The position numbers and the translations under genes were made by a program. A stretch of 44,280 nucleotides of DNA from Erythrobacteraceae bacterium (lineage in GTDB: Bacteria; Pseudomonadota; Alphaproteobacteria; Sphingomonadales; Sphingomonadaceae): positions 1 through 44,280 of the forward strand of contig JAIYAM010000007.1 of NCBI GenBank assembly GCA_027489065.1, read 5' to 3'. Positions within the stretch are counted from its first letter, which is position 1. The number at the start of each line of letters is the position of its first letter. Below the pieces are notes generated by a model, which was not told where the DNA came from, ran no database searches, and was given only the letters and a program-made list of their open reading frames with translations. Of the stretch, positions 32,305 to 39,760 are shown piece after piece.

Positions 32305-33315
32305 TCAGGCTTCCTTGGGCGAGCGGGCGAAGAGGCGCTTGATGCGCAGCTGCATGGCGGTGACAAAGGCAATCAGACCGGGGGGCGGCGCCATGCGCCC
32401 CGCGAACATCGGATGCGGCGCGCCCCATTGCACGGCGAGCAGCGCCTGCATGGTCTGCTTCGCCGGCGGATCGGCCGCGGTGAACAGGTCGCCATCGGTC
32501 CAGTGCTCCAGCTCGTTGCCGAAGGGGTCCTTCCAGTAATCGAATATCTGGCTACCCATGATGTGGCGGCCGACGCCCCATGCGGCCTCTCGCTGGCGGG
32601 TCTTCAGATATTCGTGCCCCAACATGAGGTCGTCGAGGCTCTCCACCTCGAAGGCGGCGTGGAGCAGGCCGAGGGGGCCGGGCAACTGGGCAAGGAAGAT
32701 GGTGTGGTGATCGGAGGGCACATCGCCCCGGTCGCAGCGCATGAAGGCGCCGAGGGGAACGTTCGGCGCGGCCTCGATCTCGTCGGAGGTGAGGAAGCCG
32801 AAGCGGTGCTTCCACCACGCCTCGGAACGGCGGAAATCGCCTACCTTCAGCACGGCATGGCCGATGCGGCGCACATGGGCTGGCGCCGGATCGAGCCGGA
32901 TCGTCTCGCGCTGGCGCGGCTTGGCCGCGGCGGAGTTGAACTGCGGGGCCGCGCAAGGTTCCGGGGCCTCGCAGGCCTGGCCCGCGACCACTTCGATGCG
33001 GTAGCCATCAGGGTCGGTGAGCCGCACCACCATCCCCCCGCCCGGCTCTTCCAGCGGTTCGACCGCCGTGCCTTCATGCGCGGCGAGCGCCTCCAGATCG
33101 GCAATGCTGGCCGCCCTCAGCCCGACGCCGAGGAACTTTGCCTCCCCCGGCTCGGTGACGTGGACGAATGGCCGCCCGTCGCCGCCCTTGCCGTAGAGCC
33201 GCCCGCCTGTCGCAAAGCAGGTGAGGCCGAAGTCCTCGAGAAACCCGCGCATCAGGCCAAGATCGGGCGCGCTGAAGCGGACATGGGCGATGTCCTCGAC
33301 CTTGATGATGGCCAT
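32305..33315 (-). CDS. Two-domain extradiol ring-cleavage dioxygenase (VOC family)
   Basis: A 336-residue protein with two VOC (glyoxalase/dioxygenase) modules; the C-terminal one holds the Fe(II) ligands H153 (IGHAVLKV), H219 (LLHAAFEVES) and E270 (NELEHWTDGD), with the acid-base pair HH at 203-204 (PSDHHTIFL). This pattern is that of BphC-like enzymes opening catechols next to the hydroxyls. It is the first gene of the three-gene module. It has an additional C-terminal tail (about 290-336) beyond the usual core. The substrate is unknown; an arylpropionate or a polycyclic-derived catechol is possible. Confidence 0.88.
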   Translation of the reverse strand: MAIIKVEDIAHVRFSAPDLGLMRGFLEDFGLTCFATGGRLYGKGGDGRPFVHVTEPGEAKFLGVGLRAASIADLEALAAHEGTAVEPLEEPGGGMVVRLTDPDGYRIEVVAGQACEAPEPCAAPQFNSAAAKPRQRETIRLDPAPAHVRRIGHAVLKVGDFRRSEAWWKHRFGFLTSDEIEAAPNVPLGAFMRCDRGDVPSDHHTIFLAQLPGPLGLLHAAFEVESLDDLMLGHEYLKTRQREAAWGVGRHIMGSQIFDYWKDPFGNELEHWTDGDLFTAADPPAKQTMQALLAVQWGAPHPMFAGRMAPPPGLIAFVTAMQLRIKRLFARSPKEA

Positions 33316-33356
33316 GATCCCCTCCTGCCGGCCTTCATTGCGGCGGCGATTCGTTC

Positions 33357-33401
33357 TGACTATTTGGTCAAATATCTTGAAAATGACTATCTGGTCAAGT
33401 A
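33357..33401. promoter_or_regulatory. Two tandem operator-like sites between dioxygenase and tetR
   Basis: TGACTATTTGGTCAAATA (33357-33374) and TGACTATCTGGTCAAGTA (33384-33401) are direct copies with two differences, 27 bp apart. Each contains the imperfect palindrome TGACyA-N2-TGGTCA. They lie in the only AT-rich part of the divergent promoter region. Their place and symmetry fit binding by the TetR protein. Confidence 0.72.
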
Positions 33402-33411
33402 TGCAGGGCGC

Positions 33412-34053
33412 ATGGCCGCCAAAGCCCCCTCGCCTTCAAAAGCTCCCCGCGTGCCTTCCCGCACGGGCCGCACGCGCACCGCGCTGATCGCTGCCGGGCT
33501 CGATCTGATGGTCGACCGCCCGATCGACGCCATTGCCATCGACGAGGTCGTCGCCCGCGCCGGAGTTGCAAAAGGAAGCTTCTTCAACCACTTCGTCGAC
33601 AAGCACGCCTTCGCCGCCGCGGTTGCCGCCGTCGTGCGGCTCGAGGTCGAGGCCGAGGTGGCCCGCGCCAATGCCGGCATCGTCGACCCCGTCGCGCGCA
33701 TCGCCGGCGGCATGGCGGTCGCCGCGCGGCTTGCCATTGCCCAGCCGCGGCGGATGACGATCCTGCTGCGCGCCCAGGAGCCTGCGACGAGCCAGACCCA
33801 CCCGCTCAACCGCGGTCTGAAGGGCGATATCGAGGCGGCGCTCGCCGAAGGCCTGCTGCGCCCCGAGGCGCGCGACATGGGCGTGACCTACTGGCTTGGC
33901 CTGTGCCTCGTCCTGAGCGCACATCTGGTCACGACGCGTCCTCCGCTCACGCTCGCCGCCACGCTGCTTGCGGACATGCTGACCCTCGGCCTCACAGGGC
34001 TCGGTGTGCCAGCCGAACGCGCGGCCCAACTGGCGCGCGACATCCGCATCTAG
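33412..34053 (+). CDS. TetR family transcriptional regulator
   Basis: A 213-residue regulator. The N-terminal HTH (about 25-70) contains RTALIAAGLDLMVDRPIDAIAIDEVVARAGVAKGSFFNHFVDKHAFAAAV, the TetR signature; the rest is a helical ligand-binding domain. The ATG at 33412 is the only in-frame start near the HTH and has AGGG upstream. It diverges from the ring-cleavage operon across two operator-like palindromes, so it likely represses that operon and its own gene until an aromatic inducer binds. It converges on crtC with an 10-bp gap. Confidence 0.93.
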   Translation: MAAKAPSPSKAPRVPSRTGRTRTALIAAGLDLMVDRPIDAIAIDEVVARAGVAKGSFFNHFVDKHAFAAAVAAVVRLEVEAEVARANAGIVDPVARIAGGMAVAARLAIAQPRRMTILLRAQEPATSQTHPLNRGLKGDIEAALAEGLLRPEARDMGVTYWLGLCLVLSAHLVTTRPPLTLAATLLADMLTLGLTGLGVPAERAAQLARDIRI

Positions 34054-34063
34054 GCCTTGCGGT

Positions 34064-34999
34064 TCAGCGGGGCTTTCGGGGCATCCGGTAGGGGAGCATG
34101 AACTGCACAAGCGGCGAGGAGAAGCGCCGCATGTCGAGGCTCTCCTGCACCGCCACCACCTCTTCACCGAGGAAGCGCGAGGCAAGTTCGGAGCGGGCGT
34201 AGAAAGGCGTGTCCTCCCAGGTCCGGCGCACCGCGGCGACCCCGATGTCCGACCGGGTGCGACGTTCCACCCGCCAGCCACTTGCCGGCAGACGGGCGAT
34301 CGGCGGCAGCTCGACCGGCTCCGGCACGCCATCGCCCCCGAAGCGCAGCGCGCTCGCGAACAGCGAGCCATCGCGGCGTTCGCCCTCGTAGCAGACCAGC
34401 GCGCCTTCCTTCAGATGCGCGCGCGACCAGTGCCAGGTGTTGAAGCCCTTCTCCAGAGGCTCCGCCCCGCGGTTGTGATCGAGATAGGCCTTGCCGCTCC
34501 ACGACAGGCCGGGCGAGGTCATCTCCACCTCGATCCGCGCGCGCGGGGCGAGGCAGTGCCAGATGTGGTTCTCCCTGGCATCGAGCGCGAAGGCGGCGCG
34601 GTTGAGGGCCTCGGGGATCACCCGCACCCGCCCGCGCACGGGGCGCTGCCAGGGCACGAACAGCCGGGTGTCGCCTTCGACGATGTCGATGGCGAGCGCC
34701 CCGTCCTCCCAGCGCACAGAACTCGGGCCGATCACGAGGTTGGAGGGATCGCGCTCGATGGCGCGGCGCGGCCGTTCGGTCATCGTCCAGCGCGCGCCGG
34801 GGCCGTAGAGCGCGACGTTCAATGCGCAGTGGTCGATCGGATCGGACCGCCCGCTCTTCTTGTAATAGGGCGAGAACACCGAGCCCAGAAAGGCGATGAT
34901 CGTCAGCCCGTGCTGCCCGTCGTCGCTGATCGCGTCGACATACCACCAGGAATAGCCGCCCGCGGGGATATCCTCGTCGAAGCGAGGTCCCTCGCGATC
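34064..34999 (-). CDS. crtC: Carotenoid 1,2-hydratase (hydroxyneurosporene synthase), no canonical start codon
   Basis: The frame encodes a full CrtC core: GPRFDEDIPAGGYSWWYVDAISDDGQHGLTIIAFLGSVFSPYY, DHCALNVALYGPGARWTMTERPR, WSGKAYLDHNRGAEPLE and the C-terminal PLVQFMLPYRM. CrtC hydrates the terminal double bond of acyclic carotenoids. The 5' limit given here is where similarity begins. Upstream to about 35240 the frame has no ATG, GTG or TTG; the first such codon downstream (GTG at 34879) would delete the conserved N-terminal 40 residues. The overlap with crtD is therefore abnormal: an indel, a non-standard start or a frameshifted CrtD-CrtC product are possible. Confidence 0.85.
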   Translation of the reverse strand, partial: DREGPRFDEDIPAGGYSWWYVDAISDDGQHGLTIIAFLGSVFSPYYKKSGRSDPIDHCALNVALYGPGARWTMTERPRRAIERDPSNLVIGPSSVRWEDGALAIDIVEGDTRLFVPWQRPVRGRVRVIPEALNRAAFALDARENHIWHCLAPRARIEVEMTSPGLSWSGKAYLDHNRGAEPLEKGFNTWHWSRAHLKEGALVCYEGERRDGSLFASALRFGGDGVPEPVELPPIARLPASGWRVERRTRSDIGVAAVRRTWEDTPFYARSELASRFLGEEVVAVQESLDMRRFSSPLVQFMLPYRMPRKPR

Positions 35000-36504
35000 A
35001 CCCGCGCTGCCAGCTGCCCGGACAAGGCTGCCATGGGCACCCCAGCCGCCGGATGGGTCGCCCCGCCCGTGCAGTAGAGACCGGGCAGCCGGGTTTTCGG
35101 GCCCTGTCGCTGGAAGGAAGCCGCCCAGCCGTGCGACGCTCTGCCATAAAGCGCGCCGCCCGTGGCCGGGAAGAGGCCCTCCCAATCCTGCGGGGTCATG
35201 AGCCGGTGCGGCAGCGGATCCTCGAGCTGCAGGCCGCAACGCCGGAGCGTGGCCATCATGGCTTGCGTGCATTGCTCTCTCTCCTCGGGTGAATAGGCGT
35301 GGACGTCCCCGTCTGCGGGGGCGTTGACGATGATCTGAAGGCGCTCGCGGGCTCCCGGCGGCGGCGCGGGGTCGGCGAGGCTCGCGCCGCGATCGATGGC
35401 GCAGACATAGACGGTCGGTTCGGAGGGCGTGGCCCCGCTCGCGATCTCGCGGAACTCGCGGGCATAGTCGCGCGAGAAGAAGACGTTGTGATGGGTGAGG
35501 TCGAAGCCCTTGGTCCGCGTATGGGCGTACCAGACGAGCGCCGAGAGCGAGCGCTTGGTGCGCGGGATTGCCGGCACGGCGTGGCGCGCTGCCTCGCCGA
35601 AGCGCCCGGTGGCAAGCGCCGAAGGATCGCCGTTGCAGATCACGATGTCGGCCGCGATCACCTCGCCCGACGCGAGGCGCACGCCGCTGGTGCGGCCATT
35701 GACGGCAAGGATCTCGGTCACAGGCGCCCCGGTGCGCACCCGCGCGCCCTGCCCCTCGGCCAGCCCCGCGATCGCCTTGGCCAGAGCGTGGATGCCGCCC
35801 TCGATCAGCCACACCCCCTTGGCCTCGACATGGGCGATCAGCATCAGCGTGGCGGGCGCGTTGAAGGGGGAGGAGCCGCAATAGGTGGCATAGCGGCCGA
35901 ACAATTGCTGGAGGCGCGGGTCCTTGAAGTGGCTCCCGAGCGCACTCCACATGCGATCGAAGGGGCGCATCGCGAGCATGTCGCCCAACTTCCACGGTCC
36001 GATCCGCCACATCATGGGAAGCGGCGTGGAGGCCTTTTCGCCGCGCAGGAACGGGTCTTCGAGTACCTCGAAGATGCGCTGCGCCTCGGCGGTAAAAGCG
36101 CGGTAGCCGCGGGCCGCTTCGGGCCCGGCAAAGGCGCCGACTGCATCTGCGCTGGCGTCTGGGTCGGCAAAGAGGTCGAGCGTGCCCTTATCGTCCCAAG
36201 CATGGCGGGCGAGCACTTCGGCGCGGGTTACCTCGACGTGATCCTCGAGCCGGGCGTTGCAGGCGGCGAAGACCTCGTCAAAAACCGCGCGGTAGGTGAA
36301 GACCGTCGGCCCCCCATCGATCGCGGCGCCATCGACCTCGACGCGCCGCGCCTTGCCGCCGACCCAGTCCTCCTTTTCGAAAACGGTGACCTCCGCGCCG
36401 CGCGCGGCGAGCAGGGCGGCGCTGGTGAGCCCGCCAATGCCTGCTCCGATCACGGCGACTCGCACCTTCAACCGCCTCGCTCCCGTCAGTCCCCGGATTA
36501 TCAT
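34903..36504 (-). CDS. crtD: Hydroxycarotenoid 3,4-desaturase
   Basis: A 533-residue FAD-dependent desaturase of the CrtI/CrtD family. The N-terminal dinucleotide motif is VAVIGAGIGGLTSAALLAARGAEVTVFEKEDWVGGKA and the C-terminal FAD motif is LPGLYCTGGATHPAAGVPMAALSGQLAA. CrtD adds the 3,4 double bond after CrtC hydration in the spheroidene/spirilloxanthin pathway. The ATG at 36504 has AAGG 7 nt upstream. After VIARDLA the sequence (STRISPRAAIPGGMSTRSATTGSTG) is unlike the family and is the crtC N-terminal region read in another frame, a sign of an indel or extended overlap. Confidence 0.93.
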   Translation of the reverse strand: MIIRGLTGARRLKVRVAVIGAGIGGLTSAALLAARGAEVTVFEKEDWVGGKARRVEVDGAAIDGGPTVFTYRAVFDEVFAACNARLEDHVEVTRAEVLARHAWDDKGTLDLFADPDASADAVGAFAGPEAARGYRAFTAEAQRIFEVLEDPFLRGEKASTPLPMMWRIGPWKLGDMLAMRPFDRMWSALGSHFKDPRLQQLFGRYATYCGSSPFNAPATLMLIAHVEAKGVWLIEGGIHALAKAIAGLAEGQGARVRTGAPVTEILAVNGRTSGVRLASGEVIAADIVICNGDPSALATGRFGEAARHAVPAIPRTKRSLSALVWYAHTRTKGFDLTHHNVFFSRDYAREFREIASGATPSEPTVYVCAIDRGASLADPAPPPGARERLQIIVNAPADGDVHAYSPEEREQCTQAMMATLRRCGLQLEDPLPHRLMTPQDWEGLFPATGGALYGRASHGWAASFQRQGPKTRLPGLYCTGGATHPAAGVPMAALSGQLAARVIARDLASTRISPRAAIPGGMSTRSATTGSTG

Positions 36505-36522
36505 TGACCTTACGCCGCGTTA

Positions 36523-36540
36523 TGTCCAACTATTTAGACA
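36523..36540. promoter_or_regulatory. PpsR/CrtJ box between crtD and crtF
   Basis: TGTCCAACTATTTAGACA matches TGT-N12-ACA, the recognition sequence of the aerobic repressor PpsR (CrtJ). It lies in the 60-bp gap between the divergent crtD and crtF starts, so one site can repress both carotenoid transcripts under oxygen. Confidence 0.85.
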
Positions 36541-36564
36541 TATGACATGTGAAGCACCTTAGGC

Positions 36565-37689
36565 ATGCGCCGTTGGGACGTCCTCAGGGTCGGTTATGCC
36601 AAGCGCCGCAACCGGCTCTTCGCGAATCCCCGCTTCCAGCACTGGGCCGCGCGCCTACCGCTGATCCGCTGGATTGCCCGCAGCCGGGCGAACGGCGCTT
36701 TCGATCTCCTCGCGGGCTTTGCCTATTCGCAGGTCCTGCGCGCCTGGGTGGAGGGCGGGTTGTTCGATATCCTCAAGGAAGGTCCGCTCGCGCCTGCCGC
36801 CGTCGCCGCGCGGATGGACCTCAGCGAAGACGCCGCTCTCACCCTCCTGCGGGCAGGCCGGTCGCTGATGCTCGCCGAGGAGCCTGCCCCCGGCCTGTGG
36901 ATGCTCGGGGAGCAAGGCGCTGTATTTGCGAGCAATCCCGGCGTGCAGGCGATGGTCCGGCACCACCGCCTGCTCTATGCCGACCTTGCCGATCCGCTTG
37001 CGCTGTTTCGCGCCGACCGCAAGGAGCCGACCGCCTTGTCGCGCTTCTGGACCTATGCCGGCGCACTTCAGGGGGCGACCGAACGCGGGGCGGATACGGC
37101 GGAATATTCCGAGCTCATGGCCGCCTCGCAGCACTTCGTCGCCGACGAGGTGCTCGCCTCGGTGACGTTCCGCGATGTTGAGCGCCTGCTCGATGTGGGC
37201 GGCGGACACGGCGCTTTCCTGCGCCACATTGGCGAGGCATGGCCGCATCTCAAGCTGGGGCTGTTCGACCTGCCGGAAGTTGCGCAGACCGGGGCAGCCC
37301 GGCTCGGCGAGGCGGTCGGCGCGGCGCGAGTCACCGCGCATCCCGGCAATTTCTTCAGCGATTCCATACCATCGGGTTATGACATGGTGTCGCTGATCCG
37401 GATCCTCCACGATCACGACGACGCCCCGGCGCAGGCCCTGCTCGCCAGTATCCGCGCGAGCCTCGCCCCGGGCGCGCGGCTGCTGATCGCCGAGCCGATG
37501 GCGCGCATCCCCGGCGCCGAGCCGATGGGGGAGGCCTTCTTCGGGCTTTACCTGTGGGCGATGGGCTCGGGCCGCCCGCGCAGCCCGCAGGAACTGGTCG
37601 CCATGCTGGGCCGCGCCGGCTTCGCGCGCACTCAGGTCATCGCGACAGCGCAACCGGTTAACGCAAGCGTGATCATCGCCACCGCCTGA
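36565..37689 (+). CDS. crtF: Hydroxycarotenoid O-methyltransferase
   Basis: A 374-residue SAM-dependent O-methyltransferase with an N-terminal dimerisation winged helix (GFAYSQVLRAWVEGGLFDILKEG..., MDLSEDAALTLLRAG) and a C-terminal catalytic domain. SAM motif LLDVGGGHGAF lies at 208-218 and SLIRILHDHDD holds the catalytic His. CrtF methylates the 1-hydroxyl introduced by CrtC. The start ATG at 36565 is 24 bp from a PpsR box. It is the only crt gene here on the plus strand and is followed by the bchC promoter. Confidence 0.93.
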   Translation: MRRWDVLRVGYAKRRNRLFANPRFQHWAARLPLIRWIARSRANGAFDLLAGFAYSQVLRAWVEGGLFDILKEGPLAPAAVAARMDLSEDAALTLLRAGRSLMLAEEPAPGLWMLGEQGAVFASNPGVQAMVRHHRLLYADLADPLALFRADRKEPTALSRFWTYAGALQGATERGADTAEYSELMAASQHFVADEVLASVTFRDVERLLDVGGGHGAFLRHIGEAWPHLKLGLFDLPEVAQTGAARLGEAVGAARVTAHPGNFFSDSIPSGYDMVSLIRILHDHDDAPAQALLASIRASLAPGARLLIAEPMARIPGAEPMGEAFFGLYLWAMGSGRPRSPQELVAMLGRAGFARTQVIATAQPVNASVIIATA

Positions 37690-37697
37690 AGAAAAGT

Positions 37698-37738
37698 TGT
37701 CCAAGTTGTTTGACAGTCAAAAGCGTAAGGCGTAGCAA
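37698..37738 (+). promoter_or_regulatory. bchC promoter with overlapping PpsR box
   Basis: TGTCCAAGTTGTTTGACA (37698-37715) is a second perfect TGT-N12-ACA box. Its right end is also a consensus -35 element TTGACA (37710-37715). A 17-bp spacer leads to TAGCAA (37733-37738), a weak -10. The same arrangement, a repressor box covering a sigma-70 -35, is known for the bchC promoter of Rhodobacter. Confidence 0.8.
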
Positions 37739-37819
37739 ACATGTGCGAGAAAGTGTTTCCGGATTTCGAGTCGGGCTTTGTGCCTGCGAAATCTGGCAAG
37801 AACGGGAGAGGGCGAAGCG

Positions 37820-38767
37820 ATGGATACACTGGCCGTCATTCTCGAAGGACCGCAGCGCCTCGCGCTGCGTTCGCTCGGGATGAAGCCGGTGGAGCCCGCC
37901 GACGTCGTCGTCGAGATCGCCTACAGCGGCATCAGCACAGGCACGGAAAAGCTCCTCTGGAGCGGGCGCATGCCGCCCTTCCCCGGCCTCGGCTACCCGC
38001 TCGTGCCCGGATACGAATCCGTGGGCCGCATCGTCGATGCAGGCCCTGAAGTCCGCGCCCGGATCGGCGACTGGGTCTTCGTTCCCGGAGCCAATTGCTA
38101 CACCGACGCGCGCGGCCTCTTCGGTGGCACCGCGCGCCGCGTCATAGTGCCGTCGGCGCGAGCTTTGCCGATCCCCGAACACCTCGGCGATGCCGGGGTG
38201 TTGTGCGCGCTCGCGGCGACGGCGCTTCACGCCATCAAGGGCGGCTTCGCCCGGCGCGAGGCCCTGCCTGACCTCATCATCGGCCACGGCGTGCTCGGCC
38301 GTCTGCTTGCCCGCCTTACGCTGGCGCTCGGCGGCGCGGCGCCTACCGTGTGGGAAACGAACCCCTCCCGCCGTGACGGCGCGGTAGGTTACAACTGCAT
38401 CGACCCCACCACCGACGAGCGGCGCGATTATCACGCGATCTACGACGCCAGCGGCGATGCGGGCCTGATCGACGATCTGGTGATGCGCCTCTCCAAAGGC
38501 GGCGAGATCGTGCTCGCGGGCTTCTATTCCGAACGCGTCAGCTTCGCCTTCCCGGCGGCCTTCATGAAGGAAGCGCACTTCCGTGTCGCGGCCGAATGGC
38601 AGCCCGGCGATCTCGCCGAAACGCGCGCGCTGATCGAATGCGGCAGGCTCGATCTCAAGAGCCTCGTCACCAACCGGCGTCCGGCCGGAGAGGCGCTCGA
38701 CGCCTATCCGCAGGCTTTCACCGATCCCGATTGTCTCAAGATGGTTCTCGATTGGAGCGAATGTTGA
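37820..38767 (+). CDS. bchC: Bacteriochlorophyllide a dehydrogenase BchC
   Basis: A 315-residue medium-chain dehydrogenase that oxidises the C3 hydroxyethyl group to acetyl, a late step to bacteriochlorophyllide a. The N-terminal GroES-like part has [36 protein letters not shown], and the cofactor motif [14 protein letters not shown] is at about 153-166. The ATG at 37820 matches the family N-terminus ([14 protein letters not shown]). A 42-bp open frame upstream is not conserved. Its stop shares a base with bchX (TGATG), making a bchCXYZ operon. Confidence 0.95.
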   Translation: MDTLAVILEGPQRLALRSLGMKPVEPADVVVEIAYSGISTGTEKLLWSGRMPPFPGLGYPLVPGYESVGRIVDAGPEVRARIGDWVFVPGANCYTDARGLFGGTARRVIVPSARALPIPEHLGDAGVLCALAATALHAIKGGFARREALPDLIIGHGVLGRLLARLTLALGGAAPTVWETNPSRRDGAVGYNCIDPTTDERRDYHAIYDASGDAGLIDDLVMRLSKGGEIVLAGFYSERVSFAFPAAFMKEAHFRVAAEWQPGDLAETRALIECGRLDLKSLVTNRRPAGEALDAYPQAFTDPDCLKMVLDWSEC

Positions 38768-39756
38768 TGTCCGTGCTCGACACCCAGACTGCTGCTTTGC
38801 GCGAAGAAGCTTCCCATGAGCCCGATCCGGTGCACACCGGAGAAGTGAAAAGCGAGACCCAGGTCATCGCGATCTACGGCAAAGGCGGCTCGGGCAAGAG
38901 CTTCGCGCTTTCCAACCTCAGCTACATGATGGCCCAGCAGGGCAAGCGCGTGTTGCTGATCGGCTGCGACCCCAAGTCCGATACCACCAGCCTGCTGTTC
39001 GGCGGCAAGTCCTGCCCGACGATCATCGAAACCTCCTCGAAGAAGAAGCTCGCCGGCGAGGAAGTCCGCATCGAGGATGTGTGCTTCCAGCGCGACGGCG
39101 TCTTCGCGATGGAGTTGGGCGGCCCCGAAGTGGGTCGCGGCTGCGGCGGGCGCGGGATCATCCATGGTTTCGAGCTGCTCGAAAAGCTCGGCTTCCATGA
39201 CTGGGGCTTCGATTACGTCCTGCTCGATTTCCTCGGCGACGTGGTGTGCGGCGGCTTCGGCCTGCCGATCGCCCGCGACATGTGCCAGAAGGTCATCGTG
39301 GTCGGGTCGAACGACCTGCAATCGCTCTACGTTGCGAACAACGTGTGTCAGGCGGTCGAGTACTTCCGCAAGATGGGCGGCAATGTCGGCGTGGCCGGCA
39401 TGATCGTGAACAAGGATGACGGCACGGGCGAGGCCAAGGCCTTCGCGGAGGCCGTGGGCATCCCGGTGCTCACCGCGATCCCGGCGAACGAGGACATCCG
39501 CCGCAAGAGCGCCAATTACCAGATCATCGGCATCCCCGGCACCGAATGGGCGAGCCTGTTCGAGGAGCTGGCGATCAACGTCGCCGAAGCCCCGCCGCTC
39601 CGGCCCACGCCCTTGACGCAGGACGGCCTTCTGGGCCTGTTCAGCGCCGACATCACCGGCGCCAATGTCGAACTCGTCCCCGCAACCCAGGCCGACATGC
39701 GCGGCGGGGTGTTCGAAGTCCGTCCGACCCTCGAAGTGGTCTACGACGAGGCCTGA
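38767..39756 (+). CDS. bchX: Chlorophyllide a reductase iron protein subunit X
   Basis: A 329-residue NifH-like ATPase that feeds electrons to BchYZ. The P-loop YGKGGSGKS spans 37-45, and the two cysteines that bridge the [4Fe-4S] cluster in the dimer are C126 (GRGCGGRGI) and C161 (GDVVCGGFGLP). CDPKSDTTSLLFGG is the usual switch segment. The ATG at 38767 overlaps the bchC stop; an in-frame ATG at 38761 adds two residues. The enzyme is oxygen-sensitive in vitro, of interest for an aerobic organism. Confidence 0.96.
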   Translation: MSVLDTQTAALREEASHEPDPVHTGEVKSETQVIAIYGKGGSGKSFALSNLSYMMAQQGKRVLLIGCDPKSDTTSLLFGGKSCPTIIETSSKKKLAGEEVRIEDVCFQRDGVFAMELGGPEVGRGCGGRGIIHGFELLEKLGFHDWGFDYVLLDFLGDVVCGGFGLPIARDMCQKVIVVGSNDLQSLYVANNVCQAVEYFRKMGGNVGVAGMIVNKDDGTGEAKAFAEAVGIPVLTAIPANEDIRRKSANYQIIGIPGTEWASLFEELAINVAEAPPLRPTPLTQDGLLGLFSADITGANVELVPATQADMRGGVFEVRPTLEVVYDEA

Positions 39757-39760
39757 TGCG

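Noticed and set aside
31489..33411. Plus-strand open frame leading into tetR
   Set aside because: Antisense to the FAH and dioxygenase genes; no homology before the TetR helix-turn-helix, and the ATG at 33412 follows the operator region.
34064..36010. One 648-codon minus-strand frame joining crtC with sequence under crtD
   Set aside because: Only the C-terminal half (CrtC) has homology; the rest is crtD read in a wrong frame. The lack of a start for crtC is reported separately.
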